Source: Litoditis marina (taxonomy: Eukaryota > Nematoda > Chromadorea > Rhabditida > Rhabditidae). From it: a DNA stretch of 64,000 nt. The position numbers and the translations under genes were made by a program. Shown piece by piece: positions 24,006 through 34,486 of this stretch. A model generated the notes under the pieces. That model was not told the DNA's origin, did no database searches, and saw only the letters and a list, made by a program, of their open reading frames with translations. Where the stretch lies: positions 37,471,279 through 37,535,278 of the forward strand of contig OZ038434.1 of the NCBI GenBank assembly GCA_964036275.1, in the 5' to 3' direction. Each line of letters opens with the position of its first letter. Within the stretch, counting starts at the first letter, position 1.

Positions 24006-24406
24006 GAAAACACCGCACTCATTTTGAAGATATAACCCTAGCAAATTCATTCTAGGTTTTTGCACAGTTTTAATTTCTCTTGTTAGCAAATAAAGAGCAT
24101 AAGTTAACACGGAAGGATAGTAAGATTTTTCACCATCTCCAAACAATACGTATATTTTCCAGGGCCAACCAACTCTCTTCCAAGCCAGTGACAGCTTCTT
24201 CAACACCAACAATCATTGATCACAACTATTGTTTGTATATAACGAATCAAAAAGAAACCAGCCAATAAACTTTCCATGTCTTTGCTTGTGGTTTCTGACC
24301 GAACAAAGTTAACGAATAGATGCACTTGATAAACTTTTCGTAAAGGGTTTATCAATGCCAATGCAATAACTCCTGGTATAGTAGCTGTCAAAATTTATAA
24401 GTTTCT

Positions 24407-24478
24407 GTGTCTGGCCAGAATCGAACCTGCGGGCAGAATATTCGTAGCTGAGCGCTAACCACTGCGCTATAAGAGCAC
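24407..24478 (-). repeat. tRNA-derived element (degenerate), copy 3 of 3
   Basis: Same as 10687-10757 and 14805-14876; A-box TAGCGCAGTGG and B-box GGTTCGATTCTGG are kept. Confidence 0.6.
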
Positions 24479-25194
24479 ATAGCAGCGCAAAGTGAGATAT
24501 ACAGTACTCCTCCGCATTTCCGCTGGCAACGACTATAGCGCGACTGCCCTTTGCCCAACCGCCCCCGCTCGAGGGGCAACCAACCAACTCCAAGCCAGTT
24601 ACAGCTTCTTTGACCAACAACAATCATTCATCCAAACAATTCATGAACAAACTTTAACAGCCTTTTCAAAATTGCACTCAGAAAAATATGACAAAGTTGT
24701 TCTAAAACACTAAAACCGGAAAATATGTAAGAAAAACTTGACTATCGACAGTAATACGAAGATAATTTCAACAAAATGATGTGATAAAAAATACACATGA
24801 GAGGACAAATTACAACATTCTCATCATAATAATTAGATTTTGCCGCGACTACATAGCTCATGCCCCTCGTCAGTTATCGCGCGCAGCGCGAAGCGCTGCG
24901 TGTGAGTTGTGTTTGGTTTGGCCATTGCGCACTCATTTTTGGCTTTCAAACCACAAAAGTATTCAGATAAGACATTTTTTCGAAAATTAAAGAGAGAGAG
25001 AGCTAGATATCTATTAAATACACGTTGTGTGAAAAAATTAGGAAAATCGGTCAGGGTTGAAAAAAGTTATGCTTTCGTGTCGTTATAAAAAATTTCCGTT
25101 GTCCCTCGTCGCTCGTCCCTCGTCGCTCGTCGCTCGTTCAATGTCCGCATAGAAAATTATTTTTTTAACTACTGGACCGATTCGGCTGAAATTT

Positions 25195-25835
25195 GGCACA
25201 CATGCGTAGACCCTAAAGTTAGCTCGGCCCCCGAAGTTTGGTGTTGTCACGTTTTGTTTGGCGCTTGGCGCGGGCGCCAATAGGCGCCAGAAGCTGGAAA
25301 ATATGTGTTCCCATGGACGAAATGCTCCGAAATTTTACACAGAGGTTAGATTAGCGAATCCCAGCCTTTTCTGAAAATTTGGTGTCATGGTTTAATTTTG
25401 GCGCCAAACGCTGGCGCCCAGTGGCGCCAAATTAGAACAACGCCAGGAAAGCAGGGTAACGAGCGAAATGTTCCACAAATGTCCGAACTATGAACATAGT
25501 TGACGAATACGGCTTGGTTACCAATATTTCTTCGACATTCTGCGCCAAAACGGTACTTTATCCGCCAAATGGCGCCAAAATTGAAAATAGGGTTTCGGAA
25601 CCAAAAAACAGTCGGAAATTGTGCTAATTGGTCGAGGTCATTCATTCCAGTTATTTGTTACCAATTAAAAGAGCATGTTCCATATATGGCGCCCGTTCGC
25701 GCCAATTGAGAAAAGATTTTCTTTGTACTATAATGACGCATATTTTTCACCACACTCAGATTTTAATTAACGAAGCGGAAAAAAACTGTTTTTTGAACCA
25801 GTTTCGCCTATCACGCCAATTTAAGAAGTTAATTA
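25195..25835. repeat. GGCGCCA-rich degenerate repeat
   Basis: The hexamer GGCGCC and the shorter GCGCCAA recur at least ten times on both strands (for example TTGGCGCGGGCGCCAATAGG). The spacing is irregular and no reading frame is conserved. Probably the remains of a transposon with GGCGCCA subterminal motifs. Confidence 0.55.
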
Positions 25836-25989
25836 GCGCCAAAAATATTTTGAAAAACAAAGATCACATCGTTTGAAAACTTGGAACTTCCAGATATCAG
25901 GATGTTTGATAGTCACCACTATTCAAAAATCGTTTTTCTAAGTCAACTCTAGGAGTGGTTGTACTAGTACAACTAGCAAAAAGAGAACA

Positions 25990-26332
25990 ATTCGTAAAAA
26001 GTGGGGGACCAGGAAGTGTGTGAGTTCTGTTCGGTTTCACCGTTGTCTGCAAAAAGGGAACAATACGATGTTGTGAATGAGTGCAACAAAAAAAGAACAA
26101 TACATTTCTTTGCACAACGGTTCACAACGTTCTTAGGAGAAACCACTATGGACTGCACTTTTACGTTCAAGTTATACTTTGTATATTCAGTTTTTTGTGA
26201 ACCGTAGTGCAAAGAAATGTATTGTTCTTTTTTTGTTGCACTCATTCACAACATTGTATTGTTCCCTTTTTGCAGACAACGGTGAAACCGAACAGAACTC
26301 ACACACTTCCTGGTCCCCCTTTTTTTACGAAT
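25990..26332. mobile_element. Foldback element, about 138-bp arms
   Basis: 25990-26127 and 26194-26332 are near-perfect inverted copies around a 66-bp centre. The ends read ATTCGTAAAAAGTGGGGGACC and its complement. Frames inside are mirror images and not genes. Sits directly against the 26.3 kb satellite array. Confidence 0.85.
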
Positions 26333-27212
26333 GACCTTTGAAAAACGATCTACCTACAGTACCGTCGCATTTATTTTCACAAGAGACCAAAAAACGCAAT
26401 GAAGAGGGCATAATCATTAAAAGTTGACATTGACTACTGAATTTTCCTTCATTTAGATCTCTCCGTGGGAGTCCACAAAGCCTTTGAAAAACGATCTACC
26501 TACAGTACCGTCGCATTTATTTTCGCAAGAGAGCAAAAAACGCATTGAACAGAGGGCATAATCATTAAAAGTTGACCCTGACTACTGAATTTTCCTTCAT
26601 TTTGATCTCTCCATGGGAGTCCACGAAACCTTTGAAAAACGATCTACCTACAGTACCGTCGCATTTATTTTCGCAAGAGAGCAAAAAACGCATTGAACAG
26701 GGGGCATAATCATTGAAAGTTGACCCTGACTACTATATTTTCCTTCACTTTGATCCCTCCATGGGAGTCCACAAAGCCTTCGAAAAACGATCTACCTACA
26801 GTACCGTCGCATTTATTTTCGCAAGAGAGCAAAAAACGCATTGAACAGAGGGCATAATCATTAAAAGTTGACCCTGACTACTGAATTTTCCTTCATTTTG
26901 ATCTCTCCATGGGAGTCCACGAAGCCTTTGAAAAACGATCTACCTACAGTACCGTCGCATTTATTTTCGCAAGCGAGCAAAAAAACGCATTGAACAGGGG
27001 GCATAATCATTAAAAGTTGACCCTGACTACTGAATTTTCCTTCATTTTGATCTCTCCATGGGAGTCCACGAAGCCTTTGAAAAACGATCTACCCACAGTA
27101 CCGTCACATTTATTTTCGCAAAAGAGCAAAAAATGCAATGAACAGGGGGCATAATCATTAAAATTTGACCCTGACTACTGAATTTTCCTTCATTTTGATC
27201 TCTCCACGGGAG
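26333..27212 (+). repeat. 145/148-bp satellite array, about 6 units
   Basis: Same satellite as 15238-16454, but units are slightly longer (GCATTGAACAGAGGGCATAA) and the TCCGTGG dyad is mostly changed to TCCATGG. Units resemble each other more than those of the other array, so each array has homogenised separately. Confidence 0.88.
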
Positions 27213-28560
27213 TCTGTTGTATATGGGGGCTAAAAGTACCAACTGTACGCCATTTATACCATGTCCGCGGACACCCGATAGCGTGGAAGATTTACGACCT
27301 GTGACACAACCAGATAATTGAGCCGATCACAAATTGTTATTATAACACTGTAGGGTGCATACAGTGCAGTTGATATTTATGGACGCACTACAGCGAATAG
27401 CAGAGGACTATGCTTCAGACGATGAATACGAAACTCAAGAAGGTTTGGTGTTAGCTACAATGATCCATCAGCTATGTGGAGTGATATTCTGAAAACGGTT
27501 TTGGACAGAACAATCAAAATTGGAAAGAAAACTATAAATTTCCGTGTTGACAACATTTCTTTTGAAAATGTCAAACAAACTCTGACAGTAGTAACAATGT
27601 GCCGAAAAATACCCACCTTTAGACATAAAATTGTTGTATATGTAGGCAAAAAGTACCAACTGTCGGTCATTTTGACCAATCCCGCGCCAACCGAGTTTTT
27701 GACAAAGTTTTTCAAAGTTAAAGTCCGCCAGATACCAACAGTTTCCAGTTAGAACGATTTCGCTGCGATATCGTATTGCTTTTTAATTTGTGTTATGTTA
27801 CACGTGCATAACTGTCCACTGACGTGAGGTTTCACGCCACATTCAAGTTTCTTTCCTGCAAAGTGAGTTCAATACTGTACCTCTTGACATATCACTTTTA
27901 TAGTCACAAATTTAAGTTGATCCGCAAAATGTAAAATATTATTTTCTTGATTTACCTTTTTAACATTACCAAGATTAGAAAGAAAATGAAAAGTAACACA
28001 TTATCAATCCGTAAATTCTTAACGGGATTGTCAAATGTTCATCTTATTAAACTGACTGCCTTACAATTTGTTGAGCGAACCCCACGCATAGCGATGCAGG
28101 ATGAAAGTTCAGATGTTGGAACTTTACGAACCGAGACAGTATTTTTGCTAGTAATATATTCATGTATCAACACCACTAAAAATGGCATTTTCCATATGAT
28201 GAACTATTATCGGATACAATAGGATGTGAGTAAACAAAATTGGAACATTTAGTTTAGGGTGAGCTCAATTGTCGTGATCGCATACATTACAAACGTTTCT
28301 GTCACTTCAACTAATCACATGTCATTGCGCGGATTGAACTGAAAAATAATAATTGCACACATGCTAATATAATCGTAGAATTGTGGTATATGTAGGCTTA
28401 CAATACTATAATTTTCACCAATACACAAATGACCACGGCAATCGGTTTTACGACACACGAGAAAATCAAATAATTGCACCGTTTACAACACTGTTGGGAC
28501 ACTCACAAATTTATTGACAATTAGGCAGTATTTGAAACAAAAAAGGGTTTAGGCAAACGA
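27213..28560 (+). other. Degenerate unidentified repeats with a 92-codon frame
   Basis: GTTGTATATG...AAAAGTACCAACTG occurs at 27213 and 27632, and a weaker relative lies at 28383. Each is followed by similar stretches (ACACTGTAGGGTGC and ACACTGTTGGGACA). An open frame at 27474-27752 starts MWSDILKTVLDRTIKIGKK. A second at 27379 starts MDALQRIAEDYASDDEYETQ but is in another frame. I recognise no domain; it could be a broken transposon gene. Confidence 0.35.
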
Positions 28561-28599
28561 AATTGTGTAAGGTAACATGAAAATTTTTTGTTTATTTCG

Positions 28600-30250
28600 C
28601 GTTTTGGAGAGTAAATAGAATGGTGACGCAGAACATAAACAAATTTAGGAAAAGTCGCCTTTTTAGTGTGGTAACTTTTCAAATTTGATGTTCATAGACT
28701 TTTCGTTTGACTTCCGATTCGGCAATTTTATGGTAACTCGACTTGGTGGTTATAAAGAAACATCATATTTCAACAACATGCAGTGAATAAATATATCTTG
28801 AAATCTTGATGAGTCTACTTAGGAGTACAAATTATAGAATGAATTCAAAACAAGAAGAACTCAATTAACGACACAATAGCAGAATTTCGTTTTTTTTTGA
28901 TTTTTCTTCAAAGTGAGCCTTTATATGATACTGATTCAGTTGGTCAAATTTTGACTTGTTGTTATTGATTGAAGGATGAGAAGTGAAAAGGGGATCACTA
29001 GTAGCTCATACCAATGTGAGCACAACATTTTGTGTACAAGTGCACATTTTTTCATTTGCTAATTTGTTTTTTCCAAATGGAAACTCTCCAATCGTACTCT
29101 GCCAACTATATACTTTTTTCATTGGAAAATTACTCGGAAATAATGCATTGCTATGAGGTGATATACTATGTTTCACCAATCGATGTCCTCTTACAGTAAC
29201 CCGTGAGAAGTTCAGGAAGCGTTTTTTAATGAATAAGTCCATGTTTCGGTTGCAAACCTTCAGAGTTGGTTGTAGTAAACATTCAAAAGTCACTACCGGA
29301 ATTGGGAGGAAATCGAACAAAGGCAGCATACTAAAATTGAACGAAGCGTTTTCGCATTTTACTGTAAAGGGTTATAGTTGGGTGGAACAAACTATAAATA
29401 AGCATTAGATGAGTAAATTGACGTTTCTGTCCCACATGTGTTGCTCTAGGTTTTCCGGACAAGAAAAGCTCGGACACATTTGCATCAGATTATCATTGAC
29501 TTACGTATTACCTCAAACATGTAGATAAAATGAGAGTAAACAAGTAGAACACCAGTTTGTCACGCTCAAATCTGTTCGAAACTGAAAGAGAAGTTTCTGC
29601 GTGGAAAAGGCCTTTTCTGCATTTTCAAGTGCCCATACCCACTCACAATAGTTGTATTCCTAATTTTCATAACAAAAAATGCCGATAACTCGAATAAGAA
29701 TTCATACCAGTCGCAGCTTTCTAATCTATACATTCGTATGAGATTGGTTCGAACACATCATATACCCATAACAGTTGACTGGCAGGTATACTTTTTGGGT
29801 TCAGGCTGAAATCGTTGCCACATTAGGCCATTCGGACAATTTCTCTGTCGTCGGTAGTTAGGCGATTCGGACGATTCATAAGAGACAACCAATTCGGCGA
29901 TTTCTCATATCCCCACGGCCTCTCGAGACGACCTTTGAAAAATTCGTCCGAACAGGCTATGTCCCTTTAGAAACTCCCAAGCCGTTTTCCTCACTTACTT
30001 ATGATCGGAAAGGTGGAGGATTTTCACATTTTATTCTCGTTTTCAGGTAAAGTTAATATACGAGAGGATTTTTGATGAACTAAATTTTGAGCTTCAGCCT
30101 TCAGAACAGCGTTCGTAGAACTTGTGAAGTTACTGTAGGAGTCTCAGTAGGAATGATGTGAACTATAGCATTAAATTTGTTTCTAGGTAACATTTATCAT
30201 ATTTGCGTATAACATTGCTCCATACTTCACACCTTCACTCTCGTTTTCTT
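28600..30250. other. Stretch with no recognised gene
   Basis: AT-rich. The longest frame is 107 codons on the minus strand (29006-29329, starting MLPLFDFLPIPVVTFECLLQ). It has no motif I know and no second copy in the window. Confidence 0.35.
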
Positions 30251-30255
30251 TCTAG

Positions 30256-30938
30256 ATCATCAGCCCAGGATCGCACAGTTTGGAGAGGAAACCAGTCCGG
30301 ATTATCGAATAGACAGCAAGAAAGGCTTCACGGAACTGTGGTAGAGTACCATCGTCACAAGTGAGTTATTTTGAAAAACGTTTGATTATTATTAGAGCGT
30401 AATTTGAATAATTGATGTGGTACTGCAGTGTTTGGATAGCAATTAGGTGGAGTACTAGTTAAACTTTATTATTCGGTTTGTCGTTTTCGTTATAAATTTG
30501 GTGATTTAAAATTACAACAAGTTAAAATACTATAGATAATTAAACATTACAACGCGTTAAAATACTATAGAAAATAAAAAATTACAACGCATTGAAATAC
30601 TAAATGATGCAGCTAGCCAAAGCTAATTAGGCTGTGCATGTCTCACTCCCACAAATGAGTGTATTTGCTAAGTTGAACACTAACCTAAATATCTACTTTT
30701 CACTCAACTTTAGTTGATTGATGGTAAAAGGAAGTAAACGAATAGGACCATAACACTAATACAAACCATCATTTCATTGATTTTCAGACTAGCCATCCAA
30801 CTCCAGTATCCCCACGTCCCCCTGTTCTGTCAGCCAGGAGGTCAGTGGATTCCTCTGGAACTGCTTGGAGCTGTGAAGTCTGTACCTCGTCGTTATCCAG
30901 TTGTGCAGAATACCGGGAACCGCATAATTTTTTGTTGA
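30256..30938 (+). pseudogene. Argonaute PAZ-domain-like fragment, two exons
   Basis: Exon 1 is 30256-30360, with acceptor TTTCTAG and donor CACAA/GTGAG. Exon 2 is 30788-30938, with acceptor TTTTCAG and stop TGA at 30936-30938. Joined in phase they give about 85 residues. Residues read GTVVEYHRH at the exon 1 end, then in exon 2 LQYPHVPLF and IPLELLGAVKSVPRRYP. TV-x-EY, then x-YP-x-x-PL, then P-hydrophobic-ELL is the second half of a PAZ domain, which binds the 3' end of guide RNA in Argonautes. The frame stops right after and there is no MID or PIWI domain. Either a truncated Argonaute gene or a piece captured by a repeat; the last exon recurs at 6413-6563. Confidence 0.55.
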
Positions 30939-31772
30939 TCTGATGTGTTTGTGTTTCTCGCAATGAAGTGTTTTTATACATTGTTATATTTATTTAAAAC
31001 AAAAATATTTGTTGTCATTAAGACTTTTTGGATGTTATTATGGAAATATGTGCTCAGTGAAAGGTGCCACTCAAAATCGTTTCGACCCTGATTCAAGACG
31101 ATTTTGGTGTTGTTCTCAGAGGGTTGGGTCATCATCAGTTGAACCCCTCTGAGAACTTGAAAAACAGGACGAGAAGACTTACCACCGTCTTCTGACGAAG
31201 AATGAGTAAAAATGGCATTGCTTTCACTTCATCGCACATTTAAGCTCGAGAGCTGTTATTCCCTAGAGTTGGTCTGGCGAATTCGCCCCAGCTGCCTTTC
31301 GCCAGTTTTCTTGGTAAGGTGGAAACACGTATAACAGCTCTCGAGCTTAAATGTGCGATGAAGTGAAAGCAATGCCATTTTTACTCATTCTTCGTCAGAA
31401 GACGGTGGTAAGTCTTCTCGTCCTGTTTTTCAAGTTCTCAGAGGGGTTCAACTGATGATGACCCAACCCTCTGAGAACAACACCAAAATCGTCTTGAATC
31501 AGGGTCGAAACGATTTTGAGTGGCACCTTTCACTGAGCACATATTTCCATAATAACATCCAAAATGTTTTTATACATGCATGTTTGTAAGAGAAAATGGG
31601 AAAAAAAATGAAATGGTCTCTTTAATTGTTGAGCCTCTGTTCTGAGTCGGTCTCGCCGTAATTCACAGTTTTTGATCGGGAATCAAGGGGATCAAACTGA
31701 TCAAAGTACAAACATGAAGGGCAGCGTAATTCGTATGTAGCTGATTCGGCGTCTAACACGTAGTCTTTCCCA
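30939..31772 (+). repeat. 3' part of the PAZ-carrying repeat, split by a foldback
   Basis: 30939-30981 and 31578-31772 match, in reverse complement, the 6.15-6.41 kb copy. The two parts are separated by an insertion bounded by TGTTTTTATACAT at 30969-30981 and again at 31565-31577. Confidence 0.65.
30982..31564. mobile_element. Foldback element with perfect-looking 234-bp arms
   Basis: 31026-31259 and 31331-31564 are inverted copies around a 71-bp centre. The 43 bases at 30982-31025 lie outside the arms but inside the target duplication. A diverged single arm fragment (GTCAGGGTCGAAACGGTTTT, then GAGCACAT) lies at 33120-33190. RNA from either strand would form a long hairpin. Confidence 0.85.
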
Positions 31773-33120
31773 TACCCACTGAATCTCCTAATGTGATAGT
31801 TTATTCGTAATTCGCCCCTGTAGCTTTTCGGATGAAAATGAGGACTGTCGCCATGTTTCTAGATCAAACTAAAAGGTCAACCCTTATATACTCGAAACTA
31901 CTATGTGAGGTGTGGTACCTAACATACCTAACACAACCTCTAAGCTATGATACCTAATCTCGTTATAGAACACAACAAAATTATCAGAGCTGAAAACATG
32001 ACATCCTGAGGTTAACGAAGTTCCTCTCACGCAGCATCTTCACGCTCCAACTCGTTGGATTTCTGCTTCCGGCAACCCAAAAACGCCCGTTGGATTCCGA
32101 AAATGAAAAAAATATATAAATGATAAAATCTGTATTGACTTTGCTCCGTAATGTACGAACAAAACTGGACTATTTTGCTGGTACGGTTGTGGAGCATAAG
32201 GCGGTTCAGCCAGAAAATTTTAAAGATTAATGACAATACACCAGTATGACAGAATTCGATTTACAAGTTGCTTCCATAATAGTCATGCTCTCTTGTTCGT
32301 GCGGGCGTTCCCAATATTTCGTCATAGTTTGATGTTCTTGATGAGTTCAACTCAGGAAGTAACGACTCGTACTACAAATACAGTGAGATCAGTGAGCCCA
32401 GTGTTGATAGTGAAGATTTATTTCTCAGGCATAACCTGGGGAAGTTAGGGGGTACTTGAGGGGCGTGGCTTATCGAAAACTCGACATTAAAAGCATTTTT
32501 GTGTTGAAAATAGGCAGTGAGAGGAGGTGAACAGAACTCGGCACTCAGACGGTAATATGCGAAGGTAATATTTTCCGAAACAAAGCAGCTCGCTTCCTAA
32601 TACTCGCTCTGTGTCAAACACTTAGTGGGTTTCGTACCGCACATTTGCGCCAAGTTTGAGTCGATCCGACGCTGAACGAACCACTCCGTGCCTATTTGTA
32701 GCCGAACATAGAAAATTTGGGAATTACAGGGGTAGATAGAGAAGAAGAGTTTTACCGCAACATGCTGGTCCCTGTTTCCCACGGATAAGTTTCTTTTTTG
32801 CGGCTAACTTCCCCGCACAAGAGCGAATCCCACATAAGCTTCAGGAAGTATACTATCGGTACTATCGGGAACTAACTGTCATTTCATATAGATAAAAGTT
32901 CGAATTGGATGTAAACCACACTAGACCATGAATAAAACTCGAAACTTGAAACTGCTATTTTCAGAAGAAACCTTTCTGCTCTGGATAGACTCGAAGGACA
33001 ACTGCCTTTTGCCGGATCGAGACATCTCTAAGAGACGCTGGGAAAAAAGACTATTAACTTTTGTGACTAATAAACTATCTGTGTAATTTATATTAGGTTA
33101 TTTTATTTGAACAAAATATA
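31773..33120. other. Stretch with no confident gene
   Basis: Contains a possible terminal exon at about 32966-33025 (TTTTCAG acceptor, short frame ending SRHL, then AATAAA-like ACTAATAAAC) that I cannot join to anything. Otherwise only short frames, including a minus-strand one at 32597-32782 lying in sequence of a common worm repeat type (GATCCGACTC...AACTTGGCGC). Confidence 0.3.
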
Positions 33121-33183
33121 ATTGTGTCACTAGGACGTTTGGATGGTGGTCAGGGTCGAAACGGTTTTGAGTACATCTCTTAC

Positions 33184-33630
33184 TGAGCACATTAACCTAA
33201 TCATATCTGTGTAATTGTTGTTTCGGGCTAACGAAAAATAATTTGCACAGTGCTGTAACAGACAAAAGGGTTTTCTGTTCTTGATTGTTATGAAGACAAG
33301 TAAGTTTATAGAAAGTACTATAAAATTGAACAATAATTGGAAGATAATAGCCCGATATCGACAAATAATAAAAAAAACTGATCATTGTCAAGAACAGGAG
33401 ATGAACATGTACATGATAACGACAATAGAAATACATACTAGTTTAAATTTGTCCGAACAATAATGTTAGTCAATTGCCCAGTCACGTGAAACATGTTAAA
33501 CACATCAGAATTCAGAAACGTGCCATGACAAAGTACACGATGCCTCATTAAAATGCTAAATTCACGTGACTATTCAATTGACTTCTAGTATACTGGAACG
33601 TGATGGAAAAGAACAATCGAAAAATAAACT
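33184..33630 (+). repeat. Direct repeat A, left copy
   Basis: Matches 34031-34477 with an offset of 847 and hardly any differences beyond an A-run and a few bases. Contains a family A MITE at 33472-33597. Confidence 0.85.
33472..33597 (+). mobile_element. CACGTG-ended MITE (family A)
   Basis: AGTCACGTGAAACATGTTAA start and TTCACGTGACTATTC end, inside direct repeat A. Its twin is at 34319-34444. Confidence 0.65.
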
Positions 33631-33637
33631 CGCCTCC

Positions 33638-34030
33638 CCTAGGTTCGGGGTATTTTTAGTTTTCTCAATTCAACTTCCCTTCGTTTTCATAATTATAGTG
33701 TTTTCTCCTGTACAATTAATATATTTCATCTTTGATAAACACTTGCCGTGGCGATCTCATTACACGTCACCGAAACTGGCATATTGACATGGTTTTCCAG
33801 GATTTCATTAGCATTTGATGTGACTGAGAAAGAAATTACACTATAAAACTACTGCTGGAACTGTAGAAAGTATTGTACGCCGTTCAACTTCAATTTCTCT
33901 TTCATACTAAATTAGCAATTGAGTTCTCGCCTCATGTTTTGCTCTGTAAAATTGCAGTTAGATTGTAGTTCAAAACTGAGAATCATTCGCCAAACTCAAA
34001 CACCCAACTTTTCGAAAGAGAAGAGATGTT
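33638..34030 (+). repeat. Repeat B, copy of the region upstream of the 43.7 kb peptide gene
   Basis: CTAGGTTCGGGGTATTTTTA to AAAGAGAAGAGATGTTG matches 43038-43430 closely (about a dozen differences). It separates the two copies of repeat A. Confidence 0.82.
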
Positions 34031-34477
34031 GAGCACATTAACCTAATCATATCTGTGTAATTGTTGTTTCGGGCTAACGAAAAATAATTTGCACAGTGCT
34101 GTAACAGACAAAAGGGTTTTCTGTTCTTGATTGTTATGAAGACAAGTAAGTTTATAGAAAGTACTATAAAATTGAACAATAATTGGAAGATAATAGCCCG
34201 ATATCGACAAATAATAAAAAAAAACTGATCATTGTCAAGAACAAGAGATGAACATGTACATGATAACGACAATAGAAATACATACTAGTTTAAATTTGTC
34301 CGAACAATAATGTTAGTCAATTGCCCAGTCACGTGAAACATGTTAAACACATCAGAATTCAGAAACGTGCCATGACAAAGTACACGATGCCTCATTAAAA
34401 TGCTAAATTCACGTGACTATTCAATTGACTTCTAGTATACTGGAACGTGATGGAAAAGAACAATCGAAAAATAAACT
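34031..34477 (+). repeat. Direct repeat A, right copy
   Basis: Second copy of 33184-33630. Ends ten bases before the stop codon of the receptor gene at 34487. Confidence 0.85.
34319..34444 (+). mobile_element. CACGTG-ended MITE (family A)
   Basis: Twin of 33472-33597, copied with direct repeat A. Confidence 0.65.
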
Positions 34478-34486
34478 GCCTCCCTA

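Noticed and set aside
25973..26245. Open frames of 68-90 codons on both strands
   Set aside because: They are mirror images across the foldback arms; the sequence is an inverted repeat, not a gene.
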